Position numbers and translations under genes: made by a program. Below, in pieces: positions 23,504 to 33,505 of a stretch of 64,000 nucleotides of DNA (positions are counted from its first letter, which is position 1; every line of letters begins with the position of its first letter). The notes under the pieces were generated by a model, which was given only the letters and a program-made list of their open reading frames with translations, was not told the DNA's origin and did no database searches. The DNA comes from Vicia villosa. Its lineage: Eukaryota; Streptophyta; Magnoliopsida; Fabales; Fabaceae. The stretch spans positions 661,706-725,705 of the forward strand of contig NW_026705404.1 of assembly GCF_029867415.1 (NCBI RefSeq), in the 5' to 3' direction.

Positions 23504-26500
23504 AGCAATGCAAACTATCAAAACACCTTACCCTTTTGGCTGCCCAGTTGCAGCATCAGTAACTATGATCACTTTCAACACTTCCCCAAATTTATTAAAA
23601 TGCCTAGACAAGCCATCTTTAGTAGCAGCAAAATGAACCTATGACAACCAATACAGTAAAACATCAGAAATCAAACAAACCCAACCCAAAACTGACCTTT
23701 CAGGCCTCTCCCCTCACCCACCCAGAACAGAGGAGCAAGAGTTATTACATTGCTAACAAAAATTGTTCTGGAATCCACATCTTCTAAAGGACGACCGGCA
23801 ACACTAGAACCTGAGAATGCACAAGATGCAATTAGTTCTACATCAGATAAATGCATGAAGTTTTCAAGAGATAAATAACATTATATGATTGAAGATAAAT
23901 ACACTGTATAACAAAATGGTTAACTGTACAAAATACCCATCATCATTAACAAAGTATTTAACCAGCCAAAAATACTATTCAGCAACAAGAGTTTCCACTA
24001 CTAAAGATTTAAAACTCACCAGTAGTACCGTGTGCCTTGATTGACTCGTTCTGAACATCAGGAGCAATGTTTACCTATCATATGTCATACCAAATGAAAG
24101 CAATCAATAACTATACAACCAGGCATGTTATACTTTTTGATGGTTCATGTAAAACAAATTCAACCCCTCCACAATGAATTTAAGAGATTTAAGTGATAAA
24201 ACGAAAAAAATTATTATAAAAAAAAAAAAGTTAAAGGAGTGAAGTTGAGAAAGATATAAATTTCAAATAGGAAAATCTATTATACACTAATTTTAAACAG
24301 AAAACCAGTATCTCAGAAAGTAAGCATAAAAGAACATCTCACATTTCCATTACTAATTTTCATTGCTTGTGTATTCTCCTTCACCAGTTGCATGTTCGAT
24401 CTGGGACCTCCAGTTTCATTGCCTAAAGTTTTATGACCATTAAATTCTGCAACCACTCTTGGTTCCTGATACTGCTCCGGCTTCCAAGTATTTACATTAA
24501 CAGAAATATTCACTATTTTACGGGAAGTGTTGCGTGCAGCGGCAGATTGGTCCTGTTCTCGATTCTGATTTAGACGCAAACTATCGCCAGCATTTTTTGC
24601 TACACTACACTGCTCCATGAGTGAATCATTGCCCCTGTTTCCAACAGAGGAGCTGATTTGAGAAGTTCCAGTCACCCCACGGCCTATGACATTTAAATCA
24701 TGACACCCTTCATTATCTGAATTAGAATCATTATCTGAATTAGAATCAGAAGGAAAACCAGTTTCATGTTCAATCATAGTTGTATGTGTCGCAAATTGCC
24801 CATCGTAATCAGTTCTTGGAAGATGCATCGATTGATTTTTCTCCTGCTGTTGATAATCAAGTTGGCTGTTATCAGCTGACGAATCCATACCACAACCAAG
24901 TCTATCAAATACACTTCCTGAGGATTTGGACTTCACGTCCTCTGCAGCTTCCGCCACAGCCTTAATCACTGTAGCCATTGCATTTGGCACCCTGGCAGTG
25001 GGCTGCACACGCTGATAATGTTCAACCAGAGATGAATCACCAGAGGATGTAGAAACTACAGATCGAAGACGTTTTAAGGAAGGCTCCACTGATGTGCCAA
25101 GATTTGATGTCCTTGAAGTACCCACTGCATCTCGAACTGCAAACTGAAGCAGCCGTCGAGAAGCTGCACCAGTTACTTGTGAGGCAACACCCCGCTGTTG
25201 AAATTACCCAATTAGAATCAATGAGTACTTCATTATTTTATCGAGAAAAAAAAACATACACATCAAATGAAGAGGAGAATCAGAAGAAAAAAATTTAGTG
25301 ATTTTATTTGCATAAGAATAGCATCTGTTTTCTCTCAGTTTATAGTCATGGAAAGAGACACTAGAATCCATCTATATGAGCACAAATAGAATATAATGGC
25401 TAAGATTCATGCAATATATGCATTTCTCCTCCATGAGTTTCACCAATCTAATCAATTTAGGAAAATGCAAGACAATGAATAATTAGTGAGATAATAGTTA
25501 AGTCAACAATAAACTTCACCCTTCAATTGCATAAAGTTGTCTCTCACTTATACAAATTAGCACAATAAGCTCTATTGAAACCCCTTACTAAATGAACTTT
25601 AAATTGAATAAAGTATGTGTATAATATTGCAGCAGTAGTTCAAACCTTAGTCCTATGTTTTTCATCAGTTCGGCCCCTTTTCCTCTGAACTGTGGATTCA
25701 GGTTTGGGAGATGGTGACCTTGGACCATGGTCAACTTTTCGGCGGACTTTTTCATCTAAATGAGCAATGTCAACCTTGGAGCTGCTGATAGTAGGGGCTC
25801 TTGCTTCAGCTTCTCCCCTTCCCAAACCTTTCCAATCTTTGTTATGCCGAGTTCTAGAAAACTTATTAGAATTTCCTCTTTCTAATTTTAAATTTGAATT
25901 AACGGCAGCTTCAATTTCCGATGTAAGCTTCCTTCTGGGAGCTTCATCCTGCAATTTCTTCGGTTTTACATACAAAGCTAAATTCAAATGTAGATGATCC
26001 CACAACCTGTTAACGAGACATGAATATGAATCAGCGCGTAGAAATTTAGAGAGAAGATTTGCATTTCTTACCAAAAAAAATTAAAGTGAAATTACCAGCA
26101 CACGAAAGCATCACTTTTATCTGCCAAAAAAACATCCAACTCACTCTTTGCTTGTTCTTTACTCTTACCATTCCTCAATAACACAATAACATACTCCTGT
26201 CACATCATATAAAATATAATTCAGTTCACATGTAGACTTAATACTCAAAATCAATTCATCATGAGAAAATTTTAGTACATCTCATAGTCAATGCCTATAC
26301 TCATTTTTTTAAAAAGAAATCATTGCCTATAATACATCGTTAGTGTTAACTGTTAAGTAACTAGCATGTACAATAACAACCCCCATAACAACAATAGTAT
26401 CCAGACATATTAAACAAGCTTCAAATCTTTTAGGTTATTAATATTCGCTTGGGTGTTCAGACTATAGTTTAAAGTTTTTTTTGTCGTGCATTATACAAAT

Positions 26501-27181
26501 ATCAAACAGTTGTCAACTCTAGTAAATTAAGCAAACTTAGCCACAACCATTAGGCTCAAAACATTCTATTTTAGCATTGTATTTTAATGCCCTAAATTTT
26601 GAAAGAAAGATAACAAGATAATAAAATAAAAAATGTATGACTTCTTATTCTTTTTATGAAAAAACAACATCACAGTAACAGAAAATTCTCAACCTAACTC
26701 TTTCAATTATACAACTCATACAACAAATCTCTAGGAGCCAAAATCCAAAACTATGCTATCAACATCACTAAACATAATCCAAAACTACGCAATCAACATC
26801 ACTAAACATATACATTTATCATTAAATCCCAATTTCACACTCCAGAAACACAATCTCATTACATAAACCCTAACAATGCTAACAACAATAGAGAGCAATA
26901 GATAAATCTTCTACATTACTCCTCTTCCATCATATCTCAAAACACTAAAACTAAGAGAATCACTCTTATTTCATCATATCAAGACAGACCCCCAATATCA
27001 ACAACATTGCAACAATCTATCAACACTACTCAATCCAAAAACATACCACAAAAGTATCATCCGAGTATTCCCCCATGAATTCCTTAAGCTTTTCCTTCAC
27101 AATTTCCCCCAACTTCTTCGCTCCATCGGTAGTGAAATTAGCCTCGAAAATCCGATTATCATCTCGATCAACACTCCCCAT
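19866..27181 (-). CDS. RNA-binding protein: Nab2/PWI-like N-terminus plus RRM (9 exons)
   Basis: Predicted exons: 27047-27181, 26096-26196, 25646-26006, 24343-25194, 24020-24074, 23749-23810, 23532-23638, 23278-23365 and 19866-20189. All borders are GT-AG and the phases fit, giving 694 residues with no internal stop. Residues 1 to about 85 (FTTDGAKKLGEIVKEKLKEF, EYVIVLLRNG, WLWDHL) resemble the helical PWI-like fold of Nab2/ZC3H14, which binds nuclear poly(A)-RNA factors. Residues 516-588 are an RRM with RNP2 RTIFVSN and an RNP1-like GAALVEF. The middle is Ser/Asn-rich and the C-terminus Pro/Arg/Gly-rich. I chose MGSVDRDD as start because upstream residues (11 more codons to an in-frame ATG) look like leader. 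No CCCH finger is present. The likely role is nuclear mRNA processing or polyadenylation control, by inference. Confidence 0.85.
21160..21960 (-). mobile_element. RTE-type LINE 3' end, interrupted, in intron 8
   Basis: On the minus strand the sequence reads EIRLRWSGNVVRRPVD (21735-21685), then after a gap VVDFVRRVD and GGGRPRKSIRETIK (21375-21275) and EINELDRNI, ending DPT-stop-WDKA (about 21215-21195). This is the conserved 3' end of plant RTE LINEs. About 330 bp of unrelated sequence, including a 44-bp triplicate, splits it between VVRRPVD and VVDFVRR. It lies antisense to nothing: it has the same strand as the host gene, inside its 3.1-kb intron. Confidence 0.65.
21373..21504. repeat. Three 44-bp tandem repeats centred on TAGCATGCTA
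   Basis: Three consecutive 44-bp units each start TTGTCA and contain AGCATGCTAT followed by GCAATAG. Two keep TAGCATGCTA, a perfect 10-bp palindrome. The array sits within sequence that splits an RTE LINE fragment. Confidence 0.75.
22014..22284. mobile_element. Stowaway-like MITE
   Basis: Inverted ends CTCCCTCTGTCTCATA (left) and the reversed right end CTCCATCTGTCTCATA are flanked by TA on both sides (22012-22013 and 22285-22286). The CTCCCTCYGTCYCA start and TA target site fit Stowaway (Tc1/mariner-type). It lies in intron 8 of the RRM gene. Confidence 0.85.
22300..22980 (-). other. Unassigned open frames in intron 8
   Basis: Two minus-strand open stretches (22439-22669 and 22771-22959) read without family recognition, for example FIHVGIEETCSLFSKDTSME. 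They could be remnants of an unknown transposon or a retro-copied exon. No start, splice or domain supports a gene. Confidence 0.25.
23416..23498. repeat. (TA)n microsatellite, about 41 repeats
   Basis: An uninterrupted AT/TA run lies in intron 7 of the RRM gene, 51 bp from the exon 8 acceptor. Confidence 0.95.
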
Positions 27182-27450
27182 ACTCAATCGCAAAGGAAAA
27201 TAACCACAAACCAAACCCTAACAAAAAAAATCCCTCTCGCTATCCAAAAAAATCGAAACCCTAACTGCGATGTAGATTACAAAAGCGATGAATTGGTAAA
27301 TAGCGAAAGATACAGAAGAGATCGAATTTCGAATCGAGTTTTTTTTTTTTTCTTTAGAAGGAAAATGATGGAAAATATTCGGGAATCGTGAAAAAGGAAC
27401 CCCGAGTTATGTACTCGCGGGGAGAGAGTGATGTAAAACGATAGAAGGTT

Positions 27451-27461
27451 TCATTATATAG
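27451..27461 (-). promoter_or_regulatory. Candidate TATA box of the RRM gene
   Basis: The minus strand reads CTATATAATGA about 270 bp upstream of the start codon at 27181. It is placed suitably for a 5' UTR of about 240 nt. No other TATA-like motif lies closer. Confidence 0.4.
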
Positions 27462-27499
27462 GGAGAGTGGGTGACGAATGTGATCTACTTAGCGGAAAA

Positions 27500-27777
27500 A
27501 TAGGAATCTCTTGAGTCGGTTAATAACCCGTATCACCGAGGAGGCACAAATAATTGTTGATTGTTGGGGATGGGAGAGTATTTAGATGTACATGGTTTTG
27601 GAGAGGTAGATTTTATCTTTTCATTTTTTTTAAGAGAGATGTGGTATTGGTATAGTGTATTTGTAGTTGCCATGAATAAAATTGGGTAATGTTTTTTCTT
27701 TAGGTTATAAATGGACTTTTATTTCCTATAAAAAATAATGTATTCCTTTTTACTAGTTTCTAATAAATAAATAAAAA
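27500..27777. other. AT-rich flank left of the copia element
   Basis: No gene is visible between the RRM promoter and the copia 5' LTR. Confidence 0.4.
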
Positions 27778-27974
27778 CATATAATAATAAGTAATAATTA
27801 TGACAACTATTTTGAAATACCAATGAACAGTCTTCAATTTGGCACAGTAACATATATGCACAGTAAATGATGAAATCTCAATACTATAAATACCACTTCG
27901 TGGTATATGTAAAAGTAAAACACACCAATCATTTTAGGAGAAATAATATCTCTTTGTATTCAGTATTCTTTACA
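27778..27974 (+). repeat. Copia 5' LTR
   Basis: It matches the 3' LTR from ATAATAATAAG to TTTACA. A TATA box CTATAAATA lies at 27884-27892 and overlaps a perfect inverted repeat ATACCAC / GTGGTAT (27890-27906). The sequence CGTTATCAACACG follows directly and is the probable primer-binding region. Confidence 0.85.
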
Positions 27975-28144
27975 CGTTATCAACACGATTGTTTCTATCA
28001 GAAGTGTTTACTACACTAGGTATATATTCTATACTTATCACTTGAATCATTTTATTATTTTTTTATTTTGCCCCGGTTATAGAAAACTGGCAACCAGTCA
28101 AGTGATTTATAACTAGTGTGGCTATTTTTATTATAAACTTTGTA

Positions 28145-28462
28145 TGGAGGTTTAAAACCCCATATACCATTACTAACATTTATATTTATATATTTACTAA
28201 CTTTTATATTTAGTGGAGGTTTAAAAACCACCATATGCTGTTAGTAACTTTTATATTTAGTGGAGGTTTAAAAACCATCATATGTTGTTACTAATTTTTA
28301 TATTTAGTGGAGGTTTAAAAACCACCATATTTTGTTACTAACTTTTATATTTAGTGGAGGTTTAAAAATCCCATATGCAGTTACTAACTTTTATATTTAA
28401 TGGAAGTCTGAGACTCCTAATGCAAACACTAACTTTTATATTTCAATGGAGGTCATAATCAC
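28145..28462. repeat. Leader tandem repeat, left part (about 50-bp units)
   Basis: Units of the form ACTTTTATATTTAGTGGAGG then TTTAAAAACCACCATATG repeat about six times. The array continues at 31942-32040 on the other side of the solo LTR, so the LTR split a pre-existing array. Confidence 0.8.
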
Positions 28463-29865
28463 TGTCATACCCCAAAATTTGCCCATATTATTTCTCTCAT
28501 ACAAGTTCAAATCAATATCTAAAACTTCTAGACACATTCTCCTATGCAAGGTTCATAAATCAAGGGTTTGACTTATTAAAAAGAAAATCAGTGAATCAAT
28601 GGCTCCAAGGCATCTCATATGGATCAATATATCTCACATCACCTCCATGACAAGTACCAAGTCTTATCTCAAAGAATTGGTCACTCAATTGCTCAGAAAG
28701 TCAACAGTCGACTAGGTTAACCTAAAAGTCAACTGTCGTCAAAGTAAAGTCAAAACTCCTGATTTTTTGTCAAGATCCTCATATTGAAGTATCATTCACC
28801 ATTTGATCAATAATTGATCATGGTTCATCAAGGAAAGATCAGAAATCAACAAATCCAAAAATTTCTGAATTAGGGTTTTGTACAGGAAAAGTCAACTAAA
28901 CTTTGACCAGTCATAACTCTCACATGGAACATCATAAATTTTCCATCCAAAGCTCATTTTGAAGGAAATTTGATTCTCTACAAAATTATGACTCACATGT
29001 CAAGTCTAAAAATGCTTCATTTGAGAGATATGGACTAAAACATTATAGGTCCTCTTCAAAAGTCAACAAAAAGTCACTTTTTTCAAAGGGACACACAAGG
29101 AGCATGGAAAATTATTTTGATATGAGACCAAAAACATTGGTTAGAGGACTCTCCAAGGTTTCTAGAAAGCCCTAGAACACATCCATACCTCAAAAATCGA
29201 GGGAGATACGCCTTGTCAAAGTTGGCTAATTTTGAAGACAAAATGTGAAGCAAAAGGCCTCAAAATAGATTTCTTTGCAAAGAGGCCCAATATTTTTTGA
29301 TCCAATCTTGTTCCACAAGTCACCAATGAGGTCCACACCCAATGCCACGAATTATTGATGCTCACTTGATTTTATATGAATTTTTATCCATTAAAAAATC
29401 AATTTAATCAAATATTTTTGAAAGAAAATAGAAAAAATGGGATTTGTTTTGTTTCTAATCAATATCAATCACCATTTAAGACATATATTTGATCAAAATT
29501 CGTGCAAAATTAAATTGGAAAGAAAGGAATAAAATTGGACCAAAATTAGGAAGTTTTAAGTTTGATTTTCAATCAAGATCCAATCTTTTGATTCAAGGGA
29601 ATCTGATTCAGATTATGACCTAAAATCCTTCTGCTATATAAGCATAAAGAATCCTAATGAAGGAAAAAAAAATTGGCAGTCCAAAGTAACCTTCGAGCTC
29701 TCAAAAACTCAACAAAAACTCAAATTCGGTTCTTGATTTAAGGGAGGTTTCCAAGAGATTTAAGGATTCCAACAGGTTCTCAGAGCATCATTGGTTGATT
29801 CCCAGTCATAAACGAAGTCTCAAACACCAAGAACGCGCGCTCATAGGCCACGCTACTTATCACAA

Positions 29866-29940
29866 ATGCAGCGTTGGTTGGATGGTAAGGCGCTTGAGAG
29901 TAACCCAAAGGTCCAGGGTTCGATCCCTGGCCTTTGTTGT
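29866..29940 (+). other. tRNA-like sequence within the solo LTR
   Basis: A block resembling a tRNA has a D-arm-like part (GGTTGGATGGTAAGGCGC) and a perfect Pol III B box GGTTCGATCCC within inverted arms CCAGGG / CCCTGG. The loop has six bases, one short of a normal T loop, and no good acceptor stem is seen, so it is unlikely to be a working tRNA. It lies about 225 bp after the LTR TATA box, thus in transcribed LTR. Confidence 0.6.
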
Positions 29941-31199
29941 ATTTTTTTTTCTTCTTTCTTTCAACAAGTTGCAAACGCAGATTCTGTGTACCAGAATTGG
30001 GGACATTATCATGGGCGCTCAGAATTACAACCATTGGATGGCCATCATCATAGATCTCACGCATATGACTGGAGGGTGCATACCATGGATCACACGCCTG
30101 CCCACACGGGATTACCAGCTGAGTTACTCTAATTTTTATTTATTTATTAAACACTTTTACTTTATTTTCCTTTCTTCTTTATTACAATTATTATTATTAT
30201 TATTTATATTTCTTTTTTTTTAGAAAATTAGTTTGTATATATATAATAATTTTATACTTATTTATTTTTATCGAAAACTCGATTTTCTTTCGTAATAATT
30301 GTTTATATATTTAAAATTCAATTTTATTTTCATACATACTTTAATCCATTGGTAATTAGGATTTACATCCGATAATTATTTAATAATTATTTTAATCGAA
30401 CTTACGACTTTCTTAATCTTAAATGTTTATTTAAATTATTCTTTTTCATACTTTATAGCTTTTAACCCTGATTTGTCCCGGTAAACCCGGGTTGTAGATC
30501 AGTTAATGCACTAAGCTTTCTCTTCTTCATGCCTAATTATCAGGGTTAATCAGAGATCCTCCGACTACGCGCTATACTAATCAAAAAGCTAAGTTTCAAT
30601 CTTTATTTTATTTATTTATTTAAATATTATTTTACTTTTAACTTATGCTTTATAGATTAAATTAGGATTTATTCTTAAATGCCAATGAATTGTCCATACA
30701 CTCACTTCCTATTATCTTCCTGCTAATTCCCAGATGTTCAGGGTCAATGCTTCAGGAAACCCCCGACCATCAACCTTCATCAATCGAAGCTAAGTGTCTT
30801 TACCCTTTTCTTGTATTTTTACTTTTATTGATTAGGATTAGCTTCGTTCGCCTCCGAACCGATAATGCACTCACCCTATTTTTGTTTTCTGTTTTTCCAC
30901 TTTTTCAGGGTTTGTCAATTGCCAAAGCGTCGAATATCGGTAACCCTAAACCCTAAACTCTATCTCAATTATTACTTATGTTAAACCTTTTATTTTTATA
31001 TCCCGCTGGTTTCAATTCCCCTCTCCTCCGCTGGTTACAATTTCCCTTCCCATTTATTACTGTTTATATTATACTGCGTGGTTAGTAATCCTAGGGAGTG
31101 CAACCTTTGAATTGAACATAGAATCACTAATTTTACAAGATAATATATTCGAATATGATCACGTGATTGATGCACCCACGCACACTTTTGGGTAACCCC

Positions 31200-31237
31200 T
31201 CTGTTGCCTTGTTGCCTGTTGCCTTGTTGCCTTGTAT
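31200..31237. repeat. Short GTTGCCTT tandem repeat
   Basis: GTTGCC followed by TT or T repeats about four times within the solo LTR. Confidence 0.7.
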
Positions 31238-31243
31238 TTTGTG

Positions 31244-31412
31244 CAGAATAGCCAGTCCCTCGAATACGAGGATACCTCAGCCATGTTGCCTCGATTAAAG
31301 GTCATGGTCCCTAATGATGCTGCCTTCGATACACTAACATGACCTCGACCCTCGGAAGTTGCCTACGGAAAAGGCTGAGGTATCTTCTGGTTGCCTACGA
31401 AAGGCTATTCTG
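31244..31412 (+). repeat. Three nested inverted repeats in the solo LTR
   Basis: Outer arms are CAGAATAGCC (31244-31253) and GGCTATTCTG (31403-31412); middle arms ATACCTCAGCC (31272-31282) and GGCTGAGGTAT (31373-31383); inner arms GGTCATG (31300-31306) and CATGACC (31338-31344). All are perfect and properly nested, giving a possible 169-nt RNA fold in the transcribed LTR. Confidence 0.7.
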
Positions 31413-31941
31413 ATCCTTCCCCTTAGACTACCTGCCTCTCTATGGCATGGGTCAGTCTTAGGGCGAACGATAACTCGATGACCCTTCAACCTCCAAACGA
31501 AAGGCTTCCTGCCCTCTATGGCATGGATAGACCCTTTCACCCTGAAAGGCTAAAAGAATTCTTTTTTTTCAAATTATAAGGTAATTGCCCCTGATTGCCT
31601 TGCTCTGGCTAAAATGTCTTTTATCAACTTCTTCTTAAACAAACACTCTCAAGGCTACGCTCATTTACGAGCTAAAGTCCTTGTTTCTTCATCTTCTATA
31701 CATTTCTAAACTTTTGGTTTCAAAACTAAAGAGCAAAGCAATTAAGAGCCCATGGAAAACCATGGATGCAAAGGGTGCCTTACACCTTCCCTTTGCATAA
31801 TTACCCCCCGAAACCTATTTTATTTAAAAGGTTTTTCCTGTTCTTTTAGCCTTTCTAACTTGTTTGGATAAAATAAAAGTCGGTGGCGACTCTTGCTTAC
31901 CGCAACATTTCGATAAAGTCAGTTCACCGTATTACAATCAC

Positions 31942-32040
31942 ATTTGCAGATATTAACTTTTATATTCAATTGAAAGTCTGAGACTCCATATGTAAATATT
32001 CCTTTAATATTCAGTGAAGGTTTAAAACCCCATACGCATG
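31942..32040. repeat. Leader tandem repeat, right part
   Basis: About two more units of the 28145-28462 array follow the solo LTR, including AACTTTTATATTCA and GAAGGTTTAAAACCCCATA. Confidence 0.7.
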
Positions 32041-32115
32041 TACTAATTTTTATCATATGTGTTCATTTACCTTATATGTTATAGATTATATTTATCTCCA
32101 ACACTTATAACGGTC

Positions 32116-32221
<106 letters not shown>

Positions 32222-32316
32222 CAACACACTTAATTTTTTTTTAATATTCTTTTAATCAACCTTTTTCTTTTTCTTTTTCCTTTTCCCCAACGGTAATATA
32301 ACAATCATTTTTACCT

Positions 32317-32325
32317 CTATAAATA
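32317..32325 (+). promoter_or_regulatory. TATA box ahead of the leader micro-ORF
   Basis: CTATAAATA lies 62 bp upstream of the ATG at 32388 and is followed by a pyrimidine-rich, CATC-containing leader, as in many plant core promoters. It is separate from the LTR promoter. Confidence 0.5.
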
Positions 32326-32387
32326 CTTCAACTTCTTTCATAATTTTCACATCATTCTCAAAACATCTACCTACATTTTTTTTTCAA

Positions 32388-32552
32388 ATGGCTGATTTTC
32401 TTATTTTGCTCATCACTATCATTGTAATCATTTTTTTAATTTTCAGTTTTATTATGCATGAAGAATTAGGTAATAATTTTGTAGCTTTAATAATAATTCT
32501 CGTCTTACCATTACTTATCATAGCTTGGTTTGTTAGTAGAGGTTTTAAATAA
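32388..32552 (+). CDS. 54-residue two-helix membrane micro-ORF in copia leader
   Basis: From an ATG in good plant context (CAAATGGCT) to TAA, the frame codes 54 residues. Residues 4-23 are almost purely Ile/Leu/Phe/Val and 31-49 are again hydrophobic, separated by MHEELGNN; the tail is SRGFK. This fits a two-pass membrane hairpin. It lies about 90 bp upstream of gag and behind its own TATA box. I do not recognise the protein. It could be a captured host gene fragment, an element-encoded small protein, or chance in AT-rich DNA, which favours hydrophobic codons. Confidence 0.45.
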   Translation: MADFLILLITIIVIIFLIFSFIMHEELGNNFVALIIILVLPLLIIAWFVSRGFK

Positions 32553-32642
32553 TATGTAATCATGAATTTTGTGATTGAATAAATTGATATTTCTTTTAGT
32601 TTTTAAATATTGATTATGTTCATCTGAATTATAGATATAATC

Positions 32643-33505
32643 ATGTCCAATAAGCATCAATTCAAAATTTTAAGCATAACTGGGGAGAACTCCATAACCT
32701 GGAACAACAATTTAATAGAGTACCTTTCATGTGAGGGACTTAACAAAATCCTTGAAGGAGACAATTCTGGAAAAACAACAGATGACCCAGAAGAAATGGA
32801 AAAGAAAAAGTCAAAAGTGAACAGAATAATAAAGCACCATCTTGACGATGGATTGCAAACAGAATACTTAAATGCTAAAGATCCCAAGATTTTATGGGAC
32901 AAAATTAAAGCAAGATTTGGACATCAGAAGAAAGTCTTGTTACCCTCATTAATGGATCAGTGGAACAAGTTACGGTTCCAAGATTACAAAACTGTCATTG
33001 CATATAATTCTGCTATGCACCAGATTATAACAAAGCTAGAATTTTGTGGCAAAACTATAACTGAAAAGGAAAAGTTGGAAAAAACATTTTCAACCTTCCA
33101 TGCATCCCAGGTATTATTACAACAACAATATAGAATGAGGGAATACACTGAGTATTCTGATTTAGTTGCAGCCCTTCTGGTGGCAGAACAAAATAACGAG
33201 CTCCTTATAAAAAACCACCAGGCACGACCCACAGGAACAATGCCATATCCGGAAATTAATGCCACGACTTTTAATCGTGGGCGTGGTGGCTTTAATCGTC
33301 TTAAGAGATGTGGTGGTCATGTTCGTTCTGATGGTAATAATGGTCATGCTCGTTTTGATGGTCAAAATCAATGAGGATATCATGGTCGAAACTATTTTCG
33401 TGGTAGAGGACGTGGACGAGGTCATATGAATAATTATAGATCCCCAAGTATGACCAAAATAATTGGAATCACAAAGGAAAGGGTAAGTATATCCAAGAAG
33501 GTCCC
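32643..33505 (+). pseudogene. Copia gag, first part
   Basis: The frame runs from MSNKHQFKILSITG to a TGA at 33372-33374 (243 residues) and then continues in frame through an Arg/Gly-rich stretch. A +/-1 frameshift falls near 33450. The middle (NAKDPKILWDKIKARFG, LMDQWNKLRFQDYKT) is typical of the copia UBN2-type gag that packages the RNA. It is cut at 33505 by the Ogre-type insertion and resumes at 52598. Confidence 0.85.

Larger units (their letters stand above)
28463..31936 (+). mobile_element. Solo LTR (Ogre-like, TGTCATACCCC...ATTACA)
   Basis: It starts TGTCATACCCC, ends CGTATTACA and is flanked by a perfect 5-bp duplication ATCAC (28458-28462 and 31937-31941). No internal coding region, primer site or second LTR is present, so it is a solo LTR left by recombination. 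A TATA box CTATATAAG lies at 29634-29642. The fragment at 62789-62940 is the reverse complement of the same LTR's 3' end. It contains a tRNA-like block and nested inverted repeats, listed separately. Confidence 0.85.

Noticed and set aside
23236..23521. Frames of alternating Ile and Tyr
   Set aside because: Translation of the (TA)n tract; part overlaps true exon 8, which is used instead.
29866..29940. A functional tRNA gene
   Set aside because: The T loop is one base short and no acceptor stem is seen; kept only as tRNA-like.
29795..30223. A 142-codon frame in the solo LTR
   Set aside because: It crosses the tRNA-like block and poly-T/poly-AT sequence and has no domain.
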